Shown here one piece after another: positions 1 through 7,408 of a DNA stretch of 64,000 nucleotides. A program made the position numbers and the translations under genes. The stretch spans positions 372,001 through 436,000 of the forward strand of contig NZ_LMOZ01000001.1 of assembly GCF_001423695.1 (NCBI RefSeq), written 5' to 3'. Under the pieces are notes generated by a model. The model ran no database searches and had not been told where the DNA came from. It was given only the letters and a program-made list of their open reading frames with translations. Numbering within the stretch: position 1 is the stretch's first letter; the number at the start of each line of letters is the position of its first letter. This DNA comes from Leifsonia sp. Leaf336. Lineage in GTDB: Bacteria; Actinomycetota; Actinomycetes; Actinomycetales; Microbacteriaceae.

Positions 1-1501
1 AGACGAATTCGTTCGCCGCCGTCTGCGGGTCTGTCGCGCTCCGTGCCGCCAGCATGTGCTGCGTGACCTCAGGGTTGCTGTAGTTGCTCCAGTTGAAGAC
101 GCCTCCCTTGTCGGCGGGGAGAACGAACAGCGACGGGTACCCGACGACGCCGGGCGTCTCGAGATAGCCCTGAGTGGCCACGAAGTCGACTCCCTGCCGT
201 TTTGTCGGGTCGTAGAAGAGTGCTCCGAAGTCGGAGGCCTGCATCTCATCGATTTTGATGCTAAGGCCGATCTGCTTGGCGGCAGATTGCATAATCGTCG
301 CCGTCTGCAGGAACTGCGTCGCCCCTGCCGGAACCGCCACGACGAGCGGCTTGCTGACGTCCTCTCCGCTGTTTTTGATCAGCTTTTTCGCGCCGGCGAT
401 GTCGACTTTCGGGGTCGGTAGTGCGTCGTATCCGGCCTGGTAGGTCTTGGCCTCCTGCATGGTCTGGAACGAGAACTCCGGGACGATCGTCTTTTGCACG
501 TAGCCGAGGCCGTTGACCACGGTGTCGATGTACTGCTGCCGGTCGATCGCCATGCTCAACGCTTGGCGGATCTTCGGGTTCGCCGCCAGCCCGGTAGCTG
601 AGGCGGGCCCGAAACCGTAGGAGGCGGTGGAATGCCCGATCGTCAGCGTGCCGGCGCCGCCCTGGAACGCGCTCCGTGAGCTCGGCGGCACGTTGATGGC
701 ACCGTCGATCTCGCCTTGAGTGAGCGCCGTGGTAAGTGTGGAACCGTCGGAGACGAACGTGTAGTTCAGGTTCTTGGCGAGCACCTTGCCGTTCCAGTAG
801 CTGGGGTTGGCGGTCGTGTCGATCTCGCTGCCGGCCTTCCAGCCACCCTTGGCTAGCTCGTAGGGACCGGTGCACATCAGGCCGCCGTCGGCTGTGCCGA
901 GCGCCGCGCCCACCTTTTCGCCGTACGCCTTTTCCATGACGGCAGCGCCTTGGCCGGACAACGCGTCTCGGAAGGCGGAGTCGGGTGCTACGAAATGAAC
1001 AGTGACTTCATGGGGTCCGGTAGCGACGATGCCTTGACCCGGAGCCGGGTTGACCAGTGCGAACGCCCCGTACCACTGCGAGGTTGGGTTCATGTTGAGG
1101 CCAAGGCTATAGACGACGTCGTCGGCGGTGACGGGGGTTCCGTCCCAGAACTTCACGTCGTCGCGCAGTTCGATGACGAAGGTCGTGGGATTGACGAACT
1201 CGGCGCTCTTGGCGATTCCGGGTTTGATGGAGTAGTCCGGCTGCAGGGTGAGGAGGTTGTCGCACAGGTTCGGGATGATCAGGTTGGCGGACGCGGCAGG
1301 GTTGAGTGTCGCGGGCTCGCCCTCGACGATGGCCCAGGTCACTTTGTCGACGGTTTTGGTGCCCGCCGGCTGGGAGTCGACAATGGTGAGCTTTCCGCTG
1401 GAGCTGCTGGTGTCGGAGCCGTTGTCGCGGGGCGCGCATCCGGCGAGCGTGAGCGCTGCCACGCAGGTCAGCGCTGCTACCGAGACTGCTGTTCGTTTCA
1501 T
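1..1501 (-). CDS. ABC transporter substrate-binding lipoprotein, family 5 (3' end outside window)
   Basis: Solute receptor of an Opp/Dpp-type importer, anchored outside the membrane. The ATG at 1501 follows an AAGGAC ribosome site. The product starts with a lipoprotein signal (Lys-Arg, hydrophobic stretch, lipobox LAGC, Cys22). It continues as a family-5 binding protein: DGTPVTADDVVYSL near residue 125 is the usual DG-P-TA-DV block, followed by YWNGK and a run ending RQALSMAIDR. About 500 residues are visible and the C-terminus lies beyond base 1. It is 82 bases downstream of the DUF3237 gene, so probably the third gene of the operon starting at 3709; permeases may follow outside the window. 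The ligand is unknown; the neighbouring ester/amide hydrolase suggests an acylated or peptide-like compound. Confidence 0.9.
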   Translation of the reverse strand, partial: MKRTAVSVAALTCVAALTLAGCAPRDNGSDTSSSSGKLTIVDSQPAGTKTVDKVTWAIVEGEPATLNPAASANLIIPNLCDNLLTLQPDYSIKPGIAKSAEFVNPTTFVIELRDDVKFWDGTPVTADDVVYSLGLNMNPTSQWYGAFALVNPAPGQGIVATGPHEVTVHFVAPDSAFRDALSGQGAAVMEKAYGEKVGAALGTADGGLMCTGPYELAKGGWKAGSEIDTTANPSYWNGKVLAKNLNYTFVSDGSTLTTALTQGEIDGAINVPPSSRSAFQGGAGTLTIGHSTASYGFGPASATGLAANPKIRQALSMAIDRQQYIDTVVNGLGYVQKTIVPEFSFQTMQEAKTYQAGYDALPTPKVDIAGAKKLIKNSGEDVSKPLVVAVPAGATQFLQTATIMQSAAKQIGLSIKIDEMQASDFGALFYDPTKRQGVDFVATQGYLETPGVVGYPSLFVLPADKGGVFNWSNYSNPEVTQHMLAARSATDPQTAANEFV

Positions 1502-1583
1502 GCTGCTGTCCTTCTGTCGGGGTCGTTGTCGGGTGTATCGCTTAGTTCGGTTGAGGAGCCGTTCGGTTGCTGATTCTGTTCGG

Positions 1584-2045
1584 TTATGTGAGGAGGAAGA
1601 CGCGGACGCAGACGGCCCCGTCTTCGTCGCGGGCCAGGCCCACGAACTGGTTCTCCGCGAGCCAGCGGTGTTGGGGTGCGTCGGTCTGGAAGACCGGCGC
1701 GGTGCGGAAGTAGAGTTCCGGTTCGTCTTCGGGGACGTTCTCGCCGCGCTCCATGCGCTCCCACACGGCCGGGGACGCCCGGAAGTACCCCCGGTTGAGG
1801 ATGTCGATGACGGCGCCGTCGTCAGCGCGGAGAAGGTAGTGCGCTTCCAGCTGCGCCGTGCCGAACCGCTCCACCGCCCAGTCGCCGCCGCCGGAGAGGA
1901 CTTCCCCGTTCAATCGTGGCCCGGCGACGGTCCCACCCGTGACGGGCGTGAACGCGAGCTTTTCCTCCGGGCCGCGACCGATGTGCAGGTCCGCGGCGAT
2001 TTGGGCGCGGATTTCGAAGACGTATTCCAGCCGGGGCTCGATCAC
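1584..2045 (-). CDS. DUF3237 family protein
   Basis: Small 153-residue protein of the DUF3237 (UPF0311) family, biochemical function unknown. Family hallmarks are GPRLNGEVLSGGGDW (residues 42-56), the HYLLRADDGAVI strand and the late YFRTAPVFQT segment. It starts with GTG at 2045, overlapping the stop of the upstream hydrolase by four bases (GTGA), so the two are translationally coupled. Members often sit beside genes for aromatic or ester catabolism, which fits this context, but no reaction can be assigned. There is no signal peptide, so it is probably cytoplasmic. Confidence 0.82.
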   Translation of the reverse strand: MIEPRLEYVFEIRAQIAADLHIGRGPEEKLAFTPVTGGTVAGPRLNGEVLSGGGDWAVERFGTAQLEAHYLLRADDGAVIDILNRGYFRASPAVWERMERGENVPEDEPELYFRTAPVFQTDAPQHRWLAENQFVGLARDEDGAVCVRVFLLT

Positions 2046-3709
2046 GGCAGTTCTCCTTCCAGGACGGTGAAGGTCAGGGCGAAGGCGTCGTCTCCGCCGA
2101 GGGTGAGGGACTGCGTGTTCGTCGCGGTCTCACCCCAGGTCCAGGGGTCGGCACCGGTGCCGGTCTGGGGCAGGAACTCGGGGTAGTCGCTGCTGGACAC
2201 GTGCACGCGCAGCCGGTGGCCCGCCCGCAGCCGGTAGCCGAGTTGACCGAGGTCGACCTCCACCACGCCCGGTTCGCACGCATTTAGCATCTGCACCTGA
2301 CCGCGGGCGATGCGCAGCGCGGTGCCGTCGGGTGCCACGTCGAGCACCCGCACAAACAGGTCCATTACCGGGCCACTGGAGTGGATCTGGGCTCGTGCAC
2401 GCACCGGCCCAGCGAGATCGACATCGGCCGCTACCGGCAGCGAATCGAATCGGAGAACGTCGGGCCGTTGCCCGATGGGTCCCTCGTCGGGACGGGTGAG
2501 CAGGTACGAGAAGGCATCGGGCACGCTGGAGGGGACTAGGTGGTCAGGGTTGTGCGTCCAGTTCGCCGTGGACGCCTCGGCCGGGCGCTCGGAGAGCAGC
2601 GCTCCAGTCGCCGAAGCGAAGCGGCTGACGGCGCGCGCACCCGCCGGTGGCCACGTCGCACTCTCGCGCATCCCGTCGGTGTGCGCGAGGTTCCAGGACA
2701 CCCGGGGGATGTCGGCCACCGTGCCGTTGCGGCGCACGAAGACCTCGAAGAACTCCAGAGCGGGGTCGAGCGTCCGCGGGAGGAGGGCATGGATCTGCTC
2801 ATCGCTCCGGTCCCACGTGCGGTCGTCGTCGGCGTCGAGCAGTTGGAAGCTCTCATGGTCGATCGGCTCGACCCGGAGGAAGTGGTGCGCATCCCACTGG
2901 GGGTGCCGCGCGATGTGCTCGACGTCCGCCCACGAAAGCGGAGCGCAGTTGTCCCACCAGCCGATGGTGTGCAGCACTGGTACAGAACGGCCGGCGAAGG
3001 GGTCGCCCTCCGGAAAGCGCGGCAGGTGGACGGGACGCGGATACCACTGGTCGTAAGACACTCCGCGCTCGCCGACCTGCGCCATGAACTCCTCGGCCTG
3101 GGCCGCGAAATCGCGGCGCGACCAGTCCGGCTCCCACTGGAACGTATCCCGGCCGAAGAACTGCGTGAGCGGGTACATGTAGGTCACGGCCCACTCGACC
3201 GGCCGGGTGCGATCGCCGGAGTTCCGGTGCACCGGCTCGCCGAGTTGGGTGCCCGTTACCCGCGGCGAGATCGCCTTGAGCGCGGGATGACCGCTCGCCG
3301 CCGCTGCCCATTGGGTGTAACCGTAATAGCTGTCCCCCCACATCGCGACGCGTCCGTTCGACCAGGGCTGCTGCGTGATCCACTGGATTGTGTCGTAGCC
3401 ATCGTCGACCTCGTTCACGAAGAGCAGCGCTTCGCCCTCGGAGCGGAATTTTCCGCGCACGTCCTGCGCCACGACACGGTATCCATGGCGTGAGAAGTAG
3501 TTGGCGATCTGCGGGATGAAGCAGTATTTGCCCGACTTGTCGTAGGGCAAACGGATAAGGATGGTGTCACCCGGTGTCGCGTCGAGCTGAGTGGGCGGGC
3601 CAGGCAGATATACGTCGGCCGCCAGGAGGATGCCGTCGCGCATGCGGACCCGGGCCGGGACCGAGAGGGCACTCTCAGGGGCCGAGGACAGGCGCAGAAC
3701 TTCAGGCAT
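2042..3709 (-). CDS. CocE/NonD family alpha/beta hydrolase
   Basis: Serine hydrolase of the CocE / X-Pro dipeptidyl-peptidase (S15) superfamily, acting on esters or amides. The 555-residue length is normal. The N-terminal hydrolase domain has RLPYDKSG, a candidate oxyanion-hole Tyr near residue 56, and the nucleophile elbow GDSYYGYTQW with Ser127. IGWWDNC near 250 and a His-rich IDHESF segment are the probable acid and His region. The C-terminal jelly-roll starts near 380 and ends in a GYRLRAGHRLRVHVSSSDYP-type strand. ATG 3709 is preceded by GAAGGAG. First gene of a minus-strand operon with DUF3237 and a binding protein; a TetR gene is divergent. No signal peptide, so it is likely intracellular. 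Substrate unknown. Confidence 0.88.
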   Translation of the reverse strand: MPEVLRLSSAPESALSVPARVRMRDGILLAADVYLPGPPTQLDATPGDTILIRLPYDKSGKYCFIPQIANYFSRHGYRVVAQDVRGKFRSEGEALLFVNEVDDGYDTIQWITQQPWSNGRVAMWGDSYYGYTQWAAAASGHPALKAISPRVTGTQLGEPVHRNSGDRTRPVEWAVTYMYPLTQFFGRDTFQWEPDWSRRDFAAQAEEFMAQVGERGVSYDQWYPRPVHLPRFPEGDPFAGRSVPVLHTIGWWDNCAPLSWADVEHIARHPQWDAHHFLRVEPIDHESFQLLDADDDRTWDRSDEQIHALLPRTLDPALEFFEVFVRRNGTVADIPRVSWNLAHTDGMRESATWPPAGARAVSRFASATGALLSERPAEASTANWTHNPDHLVPSSVPDAFSYLLTRPDEGPIGQRPDVLRFDSLPVAADVDLAGPVRARAQIHSSGPVMDLFVRVLDVAPDGTALRIARGQVQMLNACEPGVVEVDLGQLGYRLRAGHRLRVHVSSSDYPEFLPQTGTGADPWTWGETATNTQSLTLGGDDAFALTFTVLEGELP

Positions 3710-3785
3710 TTCTCTCCTTCGAGACGGTCGGATTCATTCCATACGGATGATCACGGTGAGGTCACGCTACGGAGTCGCTCTATGT

Positions 3786-3801
3786 TAGTCAAGTCGGACT
3801 A
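3786..3801. promoter_or_regulatory. Candidate TetR operator (inverted repeat)
   Basis: TAGTC-N6-GACTA is a perfect 5-base inverted repeat in the gap between the divergent CocE and TetR genes, and a second GACTA copy follows directly (3802-3806). Position and symmetry suit a TetR-type operator controlling both directions. This is inferred from sequence only. Confidence 0.4.
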
Positions 3802-3846
3802 GACTAGAATTTACTCACTCGTTACAATCGAGCTGGAGGAGGCGCC

Positions 3847-4419
3847 ATGCCACGTGCATCAGTAGCGGCCGAACGGCGCGAGCAGATCTTTGAGGCGGCG
3901 ATGGCGACGATCGCGGAGCACGGTATCCGGGGGGCGACGCTGGATCGGATCGCCGAAACAGCAGGGATGTCGCGTGGCCATGTGCGGCACTTCGTGGGTA
4001 ATCGCGATCGGCTGATGTTAGATATCGCCGTTGCGGTGTTCTCGGATGGGTCTGGCGAAGTCGGATCGATACTCCCAGGCCCGGTGGCCACCATTGCCGA
4101 AGCGCTCGACTATCTCTTCGGCCCGGTATTCGGCTCCCCGGACCGCGAGAGTGCTGTGGTGCTGGGGCTCGTTGAGCTCTCCCGTACGAACCCGGAGATC
4201 GCGGAGGTGCTTGCCTCGTCGTACGCCCTGACCAGCAGTCAGCTGGCCGAACTCGTAGCCGAAGCCAAGCCGGCCGCCTCGCGCGAGGCATGCGCCACTA
4301 TCGCGTACGGTGTCCTCACCTGTGCGCTTGGCTCGGCCTTCCTCGGAGACTTCGACGCCGACCCCGCGCGGCTAGGGCGTTCGCGCGCCGCGGCCGAGAT
4401 GTTGCTCACAACTTTGTGA
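3847..4419 (+). CDS. TetR family transcriptional regulator
   Basis: A 190-residue regulator with an N-terminal TetR HTH: residues 10-55 include RREQIFEAAMATIAEHG and the recognition-helix region AETAGMSRGHVRHFVGNRD. The C-terminal ligand domain has the YLFGPVFGSPD and VVLGLVELSRTNPE segments. A GGAGG site lies just upstream. Divergent from the CocE operon, which it probably represses. A decayed paralogue of its C-terminal domain lies near 13.1-13.4 kb on the other side of the aromatic gene block. Ligand unknown. Confidence 0.9.
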   Translation: MPRASVAAERREQIFEAAMATIAEHGIRGATLDRIAETAGMSRGHVRHFVGNRDRLMLDIAVAVFSDGSGEVGSILPGPVATIAEALDYLFGPVFGSPDRESAVVLGLVELSRTNPEIAEVLASSYALTSSQLAELVAEAKPAASREACATIAYGVLTCALGSAFLGDFDADPARLGRSRAAAEMLLTTL

Positions 4420-4433
4420 AGCGGGAGTGCTTC
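4418..4433. terminator. Short hairpin between convergent TetR and MarR genes
   Basis: GAAGC-gggagt-GCTTC forms a 5-bp stem straddling the TetR stop codon region, followed by TTG rather than a U-run. It could serve as a weak bidirectional terminator. Confidence 0.35.
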
Positions 4434-4462
4434 TTGCGCGACGCGATCCCTATCAGGCGCGA

Positions 4463-4951
4463 CTACCGCTCCACGTGCATCGTCGCGGAGTTCGCGTCCC
4501 CGGATTCTCTGGACATCGGGCTCGGGAACGCCAACTCGCGCAAGAGTGCGATGACGCCAGGTCGCTCCTGTTCGGAGAGTAGCGCGTGCGTGGCCCGTTC
4601 GGCCGCCCGAGCGTACTGGGCGGCGCGACTTTGCAGAGCCGCGCCGTCGCTCGTGCATACAACGATCTTCGCCCGGCGGTCAGCTGGGTCCGGGACGCGC
4701 TGTACGAGCCCTCGCCCTTCAAGATCGTCGACGATCGCTACCACCTGGCTCGGATCGAGCCTGAGGAAATCGGCCAAGTCGCGTTGCGTCGGCCTGGCCC
4801 CGTCCGCAACGACAGTGAGCACTGAGTAGGAGCGCGCTCTGAGGCCGAGAGGGGCGAGTGCAGCGTTTGCTGCCGAAACGGAGATGGCGCTCGCGCGTGC
4901 CAACAGGAAGCTCATGTCCTCGGCGAGGGTGGTCTTGTCTAGGTCGGCCAT
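4463..4951 (-). CDS. MarR family regulator, CouR-like by context
   Basis: A 162-residue winged-helix regulator: LRARSYSVLTVVADGARPTQ, then DLADFLRLDPSQVVAIVDDL (recognition helix, about 58-77), then the wing RVPDPADRRAKIVVCTSDG. The start is ATG 4951 with TATCCT (4963-4958) exactly six bases before it, the leaderless pattern seen repeatedly in this window. It is divergent from the SDR-amidohydrolase-hydratase-ligase operon. In Rhodococcus jostii RHA1 the equivalent genes are controlled by a MarR protein, CouR, relieved by hydroxycinnamoyl-CoA, so the same role is inferred here. A palindrome in the shared promoter region is its likely operator. Confidence 0.85.
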   Translation of the reverse strand: MADLDKTTLAEDMSFLLARASAISVSAANAALAPLGLRARSYSVLTVVADGARPTQRDLADFLRLDPSQVVAIVDDLEGRGLVQRVPDPADRRAKIVVCTSDGAALQSRAAQYARAAERATHALLSEQERPGVIALLRELAFPSPMSRESGDANSATMHVER

Positions 4952-4995
4952 GGTCCGAGGATACTCAATCAGTGATGCTCTTACTTATTGACAAT

Positions 4996-5008
4996 CACAA
5001 TTATTGTG
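4996..5008. promoter_or_regulatory. Palindromic MarR operator candidate
   Basis: CACAAT-t-ATTGTG is a perfect 6-base inverted repeat just downstream of TTGACA (4988-4993), a consensus -35 for the rightward operon. A repressor bound here would block that promoter and could also affect the divergent MarR gene. No experimental support. Confidence 0.5.
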
Positions 5009-5062
5009 TGATGCCATTACACGAGGGCGCGTCATACGGCGAGCTTCGCCGAGGAAGTTGGA

Positions 5063-5989
5063 GTGAGTATGACGCTTGAGAGCAAGGTTGCTGTCGTCAC
5101 AGGATCCGGACGCGGACTGGGTCTCGCGTACGCCCGTGAGTTGGCCCGCCAGGGTGCCGCCGTCGTGGTAAACGATGTCGATGCCGCGACGGCCGCGGAC
5201 GCCGTGGCCAGCATCGAAGCCATCGGCGGAAGGACCGTAGCGGTGGTGGCACCGGTTGGTCCGACCGCGACCGCTGAGAAGCTCGTGAGCACCGCCGTCG
5301 AGACATTCGGCCGCCTCGACATCCTGGTCACGAACGCGGGTGTGCTTCGCGACACGGTGCTCTGGAAGATGAGCGATGACGACTTCGACACCGTGATCGG
5401 CGTGCACCTGCGCGGCACATTTACCTGTGCCCGGGAAGCTGCGCGGTACATGCGCGAGAACGAGATCGCCGGACGCATCATCTGCATCGGCTCCCCGACC
5501 GGGCAACGCGGCAACTTCGGCCAGACGAACTACGCCGCAGCCAAAGCCGGCATCGTAGGCATGATCCGCACCTGGGCCCTCGAACTGAAAAAGGCCGGGA
5601 TCACTGCCAACGCGGTCATCCCGGTCGCGGCGACAGCCATGACCGCCACCGTGCCTTACTTTGCTGCCGCGGTGGAGGCGGACGAGAAGGGCGAGCCGAT
5701 GCCCGCCTTTTTCCGCCACGACCTAGGCTTCGGCACCGCCGACGACGTCGCCGGCCTCATCGCCTATCTCGCCTCTGACGACGCGGCGGGCGTGACCGGC
5801 CAGGCGATCGGCATCGGCGGCGACCGCATCCAGCTGTGGTCGCACCCCGAAGCGGTCGTCACCGAATACCACAACGGCGGCTGGAACGCCGATGCACTCG
5901 CACAGGGACTCCCCACCTCGATCGCTAGCGCTCTCCAGTCCGTTGGCGAGCAGTTCCCCGCGCTGCCCGAGGAACTCCAGCGGTCATGA
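5063..5989 (+). CDS. SDR oxidoreductase, CouN-like 3-hydroxyacyl-CoA dehydrogenase
   Basis: Short-chain dehydrogenase of 308 residues. Visible are the NAD(P) loop TGSGRGLG (13-20), NAG at 91-93, and the catalytic Ser144, Tyr157 and Lys161 (NYAAAK). A long C-terminal extension is typical of acyl-CoA-type SDRs. It starts at GTG 5063 with GAGGAAG upstream; ATG 5069 is possible. The gene stop overlaps the amidohydrolase start. The order SDR-amidohydrolase-MaoC equals couN-couO-couM in Rhodococcus, where CouN is predicted to oxidise the 3-hydroxyacyl-CoA to the beta-keto thioester. Function is inferred from that synteny; the fold and catalytic residues are directly visible. Confidence 0.8.
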   Translation: MSMTLESKVAVVTGSGRGLGLAYARELARQGAAVVVNDVDAATAADAVASIEAIGGRTVAVVAPVGPTATAEKLVSTAVETFGRLDILVTNAGVLRDTVLWKMSDDDFDTVIGVHLRGTFTCAREAARYMRENEIAGRIICIGSPTGQRGNFGQTNYAAAKAGIVGMIRTWALELKKAGITANAVIPVAATAMTATVPYFAAAVEADEKGEPMPAFFRHDLGFGTADDVAGLIAYLASDDAAGVTGQAIGIGGDRIQLWSHPEAVVTEYHNGGWNADALAQGLPTSIASALQSVGEQFPALPEELQRS

Positions 5990-6873
5990 CCCGCTACGAG
6001 CCCGCGATTGACCTCGACAGCATCGACGCGATCGACGTGCACGTGCACATCGAAGTCGACAGTCACGGTCATGCCTCGCTTCCCGACGACCTGGCGGAAG
6101 CCGCGTCAAAATACTTCCGCACGGACGGCCCACGACCTGACCTCGACTCCGTCGCGGCATACTACCGAGAACGAAAGACCGCCGCAGTGGTGTTCTCAGT
6201 GGACGCCGTGAGCGAGCTCAGCCACCCCCCAATTTCGAGCGCCGAGATCGCCGAGGGCGCCGCGCGGAATTGCGACATCATGATCCCGTTCGGATCTGTC
6301 GACCCCCGACGATCGGATGCGCTCGATCGCATTCGCCGCCAGCTCGACGAGAACGGCATGCGCGGATTCAAGTTCCACCCCACGGTGCAAGGGTTCGACC
6401 CCAGCGACGAGCGCTACTACCCGCTCTATGCCGACCTCCAGGCCGCAGGCGCCGTCGCCCTGTTCCACACCGGCCAGACGGGCATCGGCGCCGGGCTCCC
6501 CGGAGGCCGCGGCCTCCGACTCGGACTCTCCAACCCGATCCTCCTCGACAGTGTCGCAGCCGACTTCCCCGACCTGCAGATTGTGATGGCCCACCCCTCG
6601 GTGCCGTGGCAGGAAGAGGCGCTCGCCGTCGCAACCCACAAGCACAACACCTGGATCGACCTTTCCGGGTGGAGCCCGAAATACTTCCCAGCCGAACTCG
6701 TGCGGCACGCCAACACGCAGCTGAAGGATCGCGTGCTGTTCGGCTCCGACTTCCCGCTGCTGACGCCCGACCGGTGGCGTCGCGACGTCGAGACGGCCGA
6801 CCTATTTAAGCCAGAGGTCCTGCCAGGCATCCTCAAAGAAAACGCGGCGCGGCTGCTCGGTCTCCCCGGCTGA
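5986..6873 (+). CDS. Amidohydrolase-2 family protein, CouO-like beta-ketoacyl-CoA hydrolase
   Basis: Metal-dependent hydrolase of 295 residues. Likely metal ligands are His19 and His21 (DVHVHIEV), His131 (FKFHP), His161 (FHTGQTG), His203 (MAHPSVPW) and Asp255 in the GSDFPLL motif. Asp255 corresponds in position to Asp257, reported as essential in R. jostii CouO. CouO replaces thiolase plus thioesterase by hydrolysing the aryl beta-ketopropionyl-CoA in p-hydroxycinnamate deacetylation. ATG 5986 overlaps the preceding stop (ATGA), indicating translational coupling. The role is inferred from the shared gene order and motif; direct substrate evidence is lacking. Confidence 0.8.
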   Translation: MTRYEPAIDLDSIDAIDVHVHIEVDSHGHASLPDDLAEAASKYFRTDGPRPDLDSVAAYYRERKTAAVVFSVDAVSELSHPPISSAEIAEGAARNCDIMIPFGSVDPRRSDALDRIRRQLDENGMRGFKFHPTVQGFDPSDERYYPLYADLQAAGAVALFHTGQTGIGAGLPGGRGLRLGLSNPILLDSVAADFPDLQIVMAHPSVPWQEEALAVATHKHNTWIDLSGWSPKYFPAELVRHANTQLKDRVLFGSDFPLLTPDRWRRDVETADLFKPEVLPGILKENAARLLGLPG

Positions 6874-6903
6874 CCCCCAATCCTCCTGACGAAAGGTATC
6901 CCG

Positions 6904-7356
6904 ATGACAACCACCGCCTCCTACTCCGACGCTCCCGCGCTCGCCGGCGCTGACCTGGGCTGGAGCGACTGGCTCGAGGTCACCCAGGACCGCGTGAACC
7001 TCTTCGCCGACGCGGTCGACGACCACCAGTGGATCCACGTCGAACCCGAGCGCGCGAAGAACGGCCCCTTCGGTGGCCCGATCGCCCACGGCTTCCTGTC
7101 GCTGTCGTTGGCGACGAAGTTCTGGACCGACCTCTTCGATCTGCAGGGCGTGACCACCAAAGTCAACTACGGCCTCGACAAGGTGCGATTCATCTCTCCG
7201 GTCAAGGTCGGCGCCCGCGTACGCATGAACGCAGTGATCGCCGAGGTGACGGAGATTCCCGGCGGCTACCAGTTCATGGTCGACCAGACCATCGAAATCG
7301 AGGGTGGCCTCAAGCCCGCCGTCGTCGCACGGGGGCTGTATCGCTTCTACGCGTGA
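6904..7356 (+). CDS. MaoC-like enoyl-CoA hydratase, CouM-like
   Basis: Single hot-dog domain of 150 residues. The hydratase-2 motif FADAVDDHQWIH carries the expected catalytic Asp40 and His45 and is followed by GPFGGPIAHGFLSLSL. ATG 6904 follows an AAAGG site 30 bases after the amidohydrolase. In the cou pathway this step hydrates the hydroxycinnamoyl-CoA double bond to give the 3-hydroxyacyl-CoA oxidised by the SDR. The small stand-alone size matches bacterial (R)-specific hydratases. Stereochemistry and aromatic specificity are inferred from the operon. Confidence 0.83.
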   Translation: MTTTASYSDAPALAGADLGWSDWLEVTQDRVNLFADAVDDHQWIHVEPERAKNGPFGGPIAHGFLSLSLATKFWTDLFDLQGVTTKVNYGLDKVRFISPVKVGARVRMNAVIAEVTEIPGGYQFMVDQTIEIEGGLKPAVVARGLYRFYA

Positions 7357-7408
7357 GCGCCCCTCGCGCCGGTTAGCACTACTCATTCGTTCCTCAGAGG
7401 AGAGGCCG

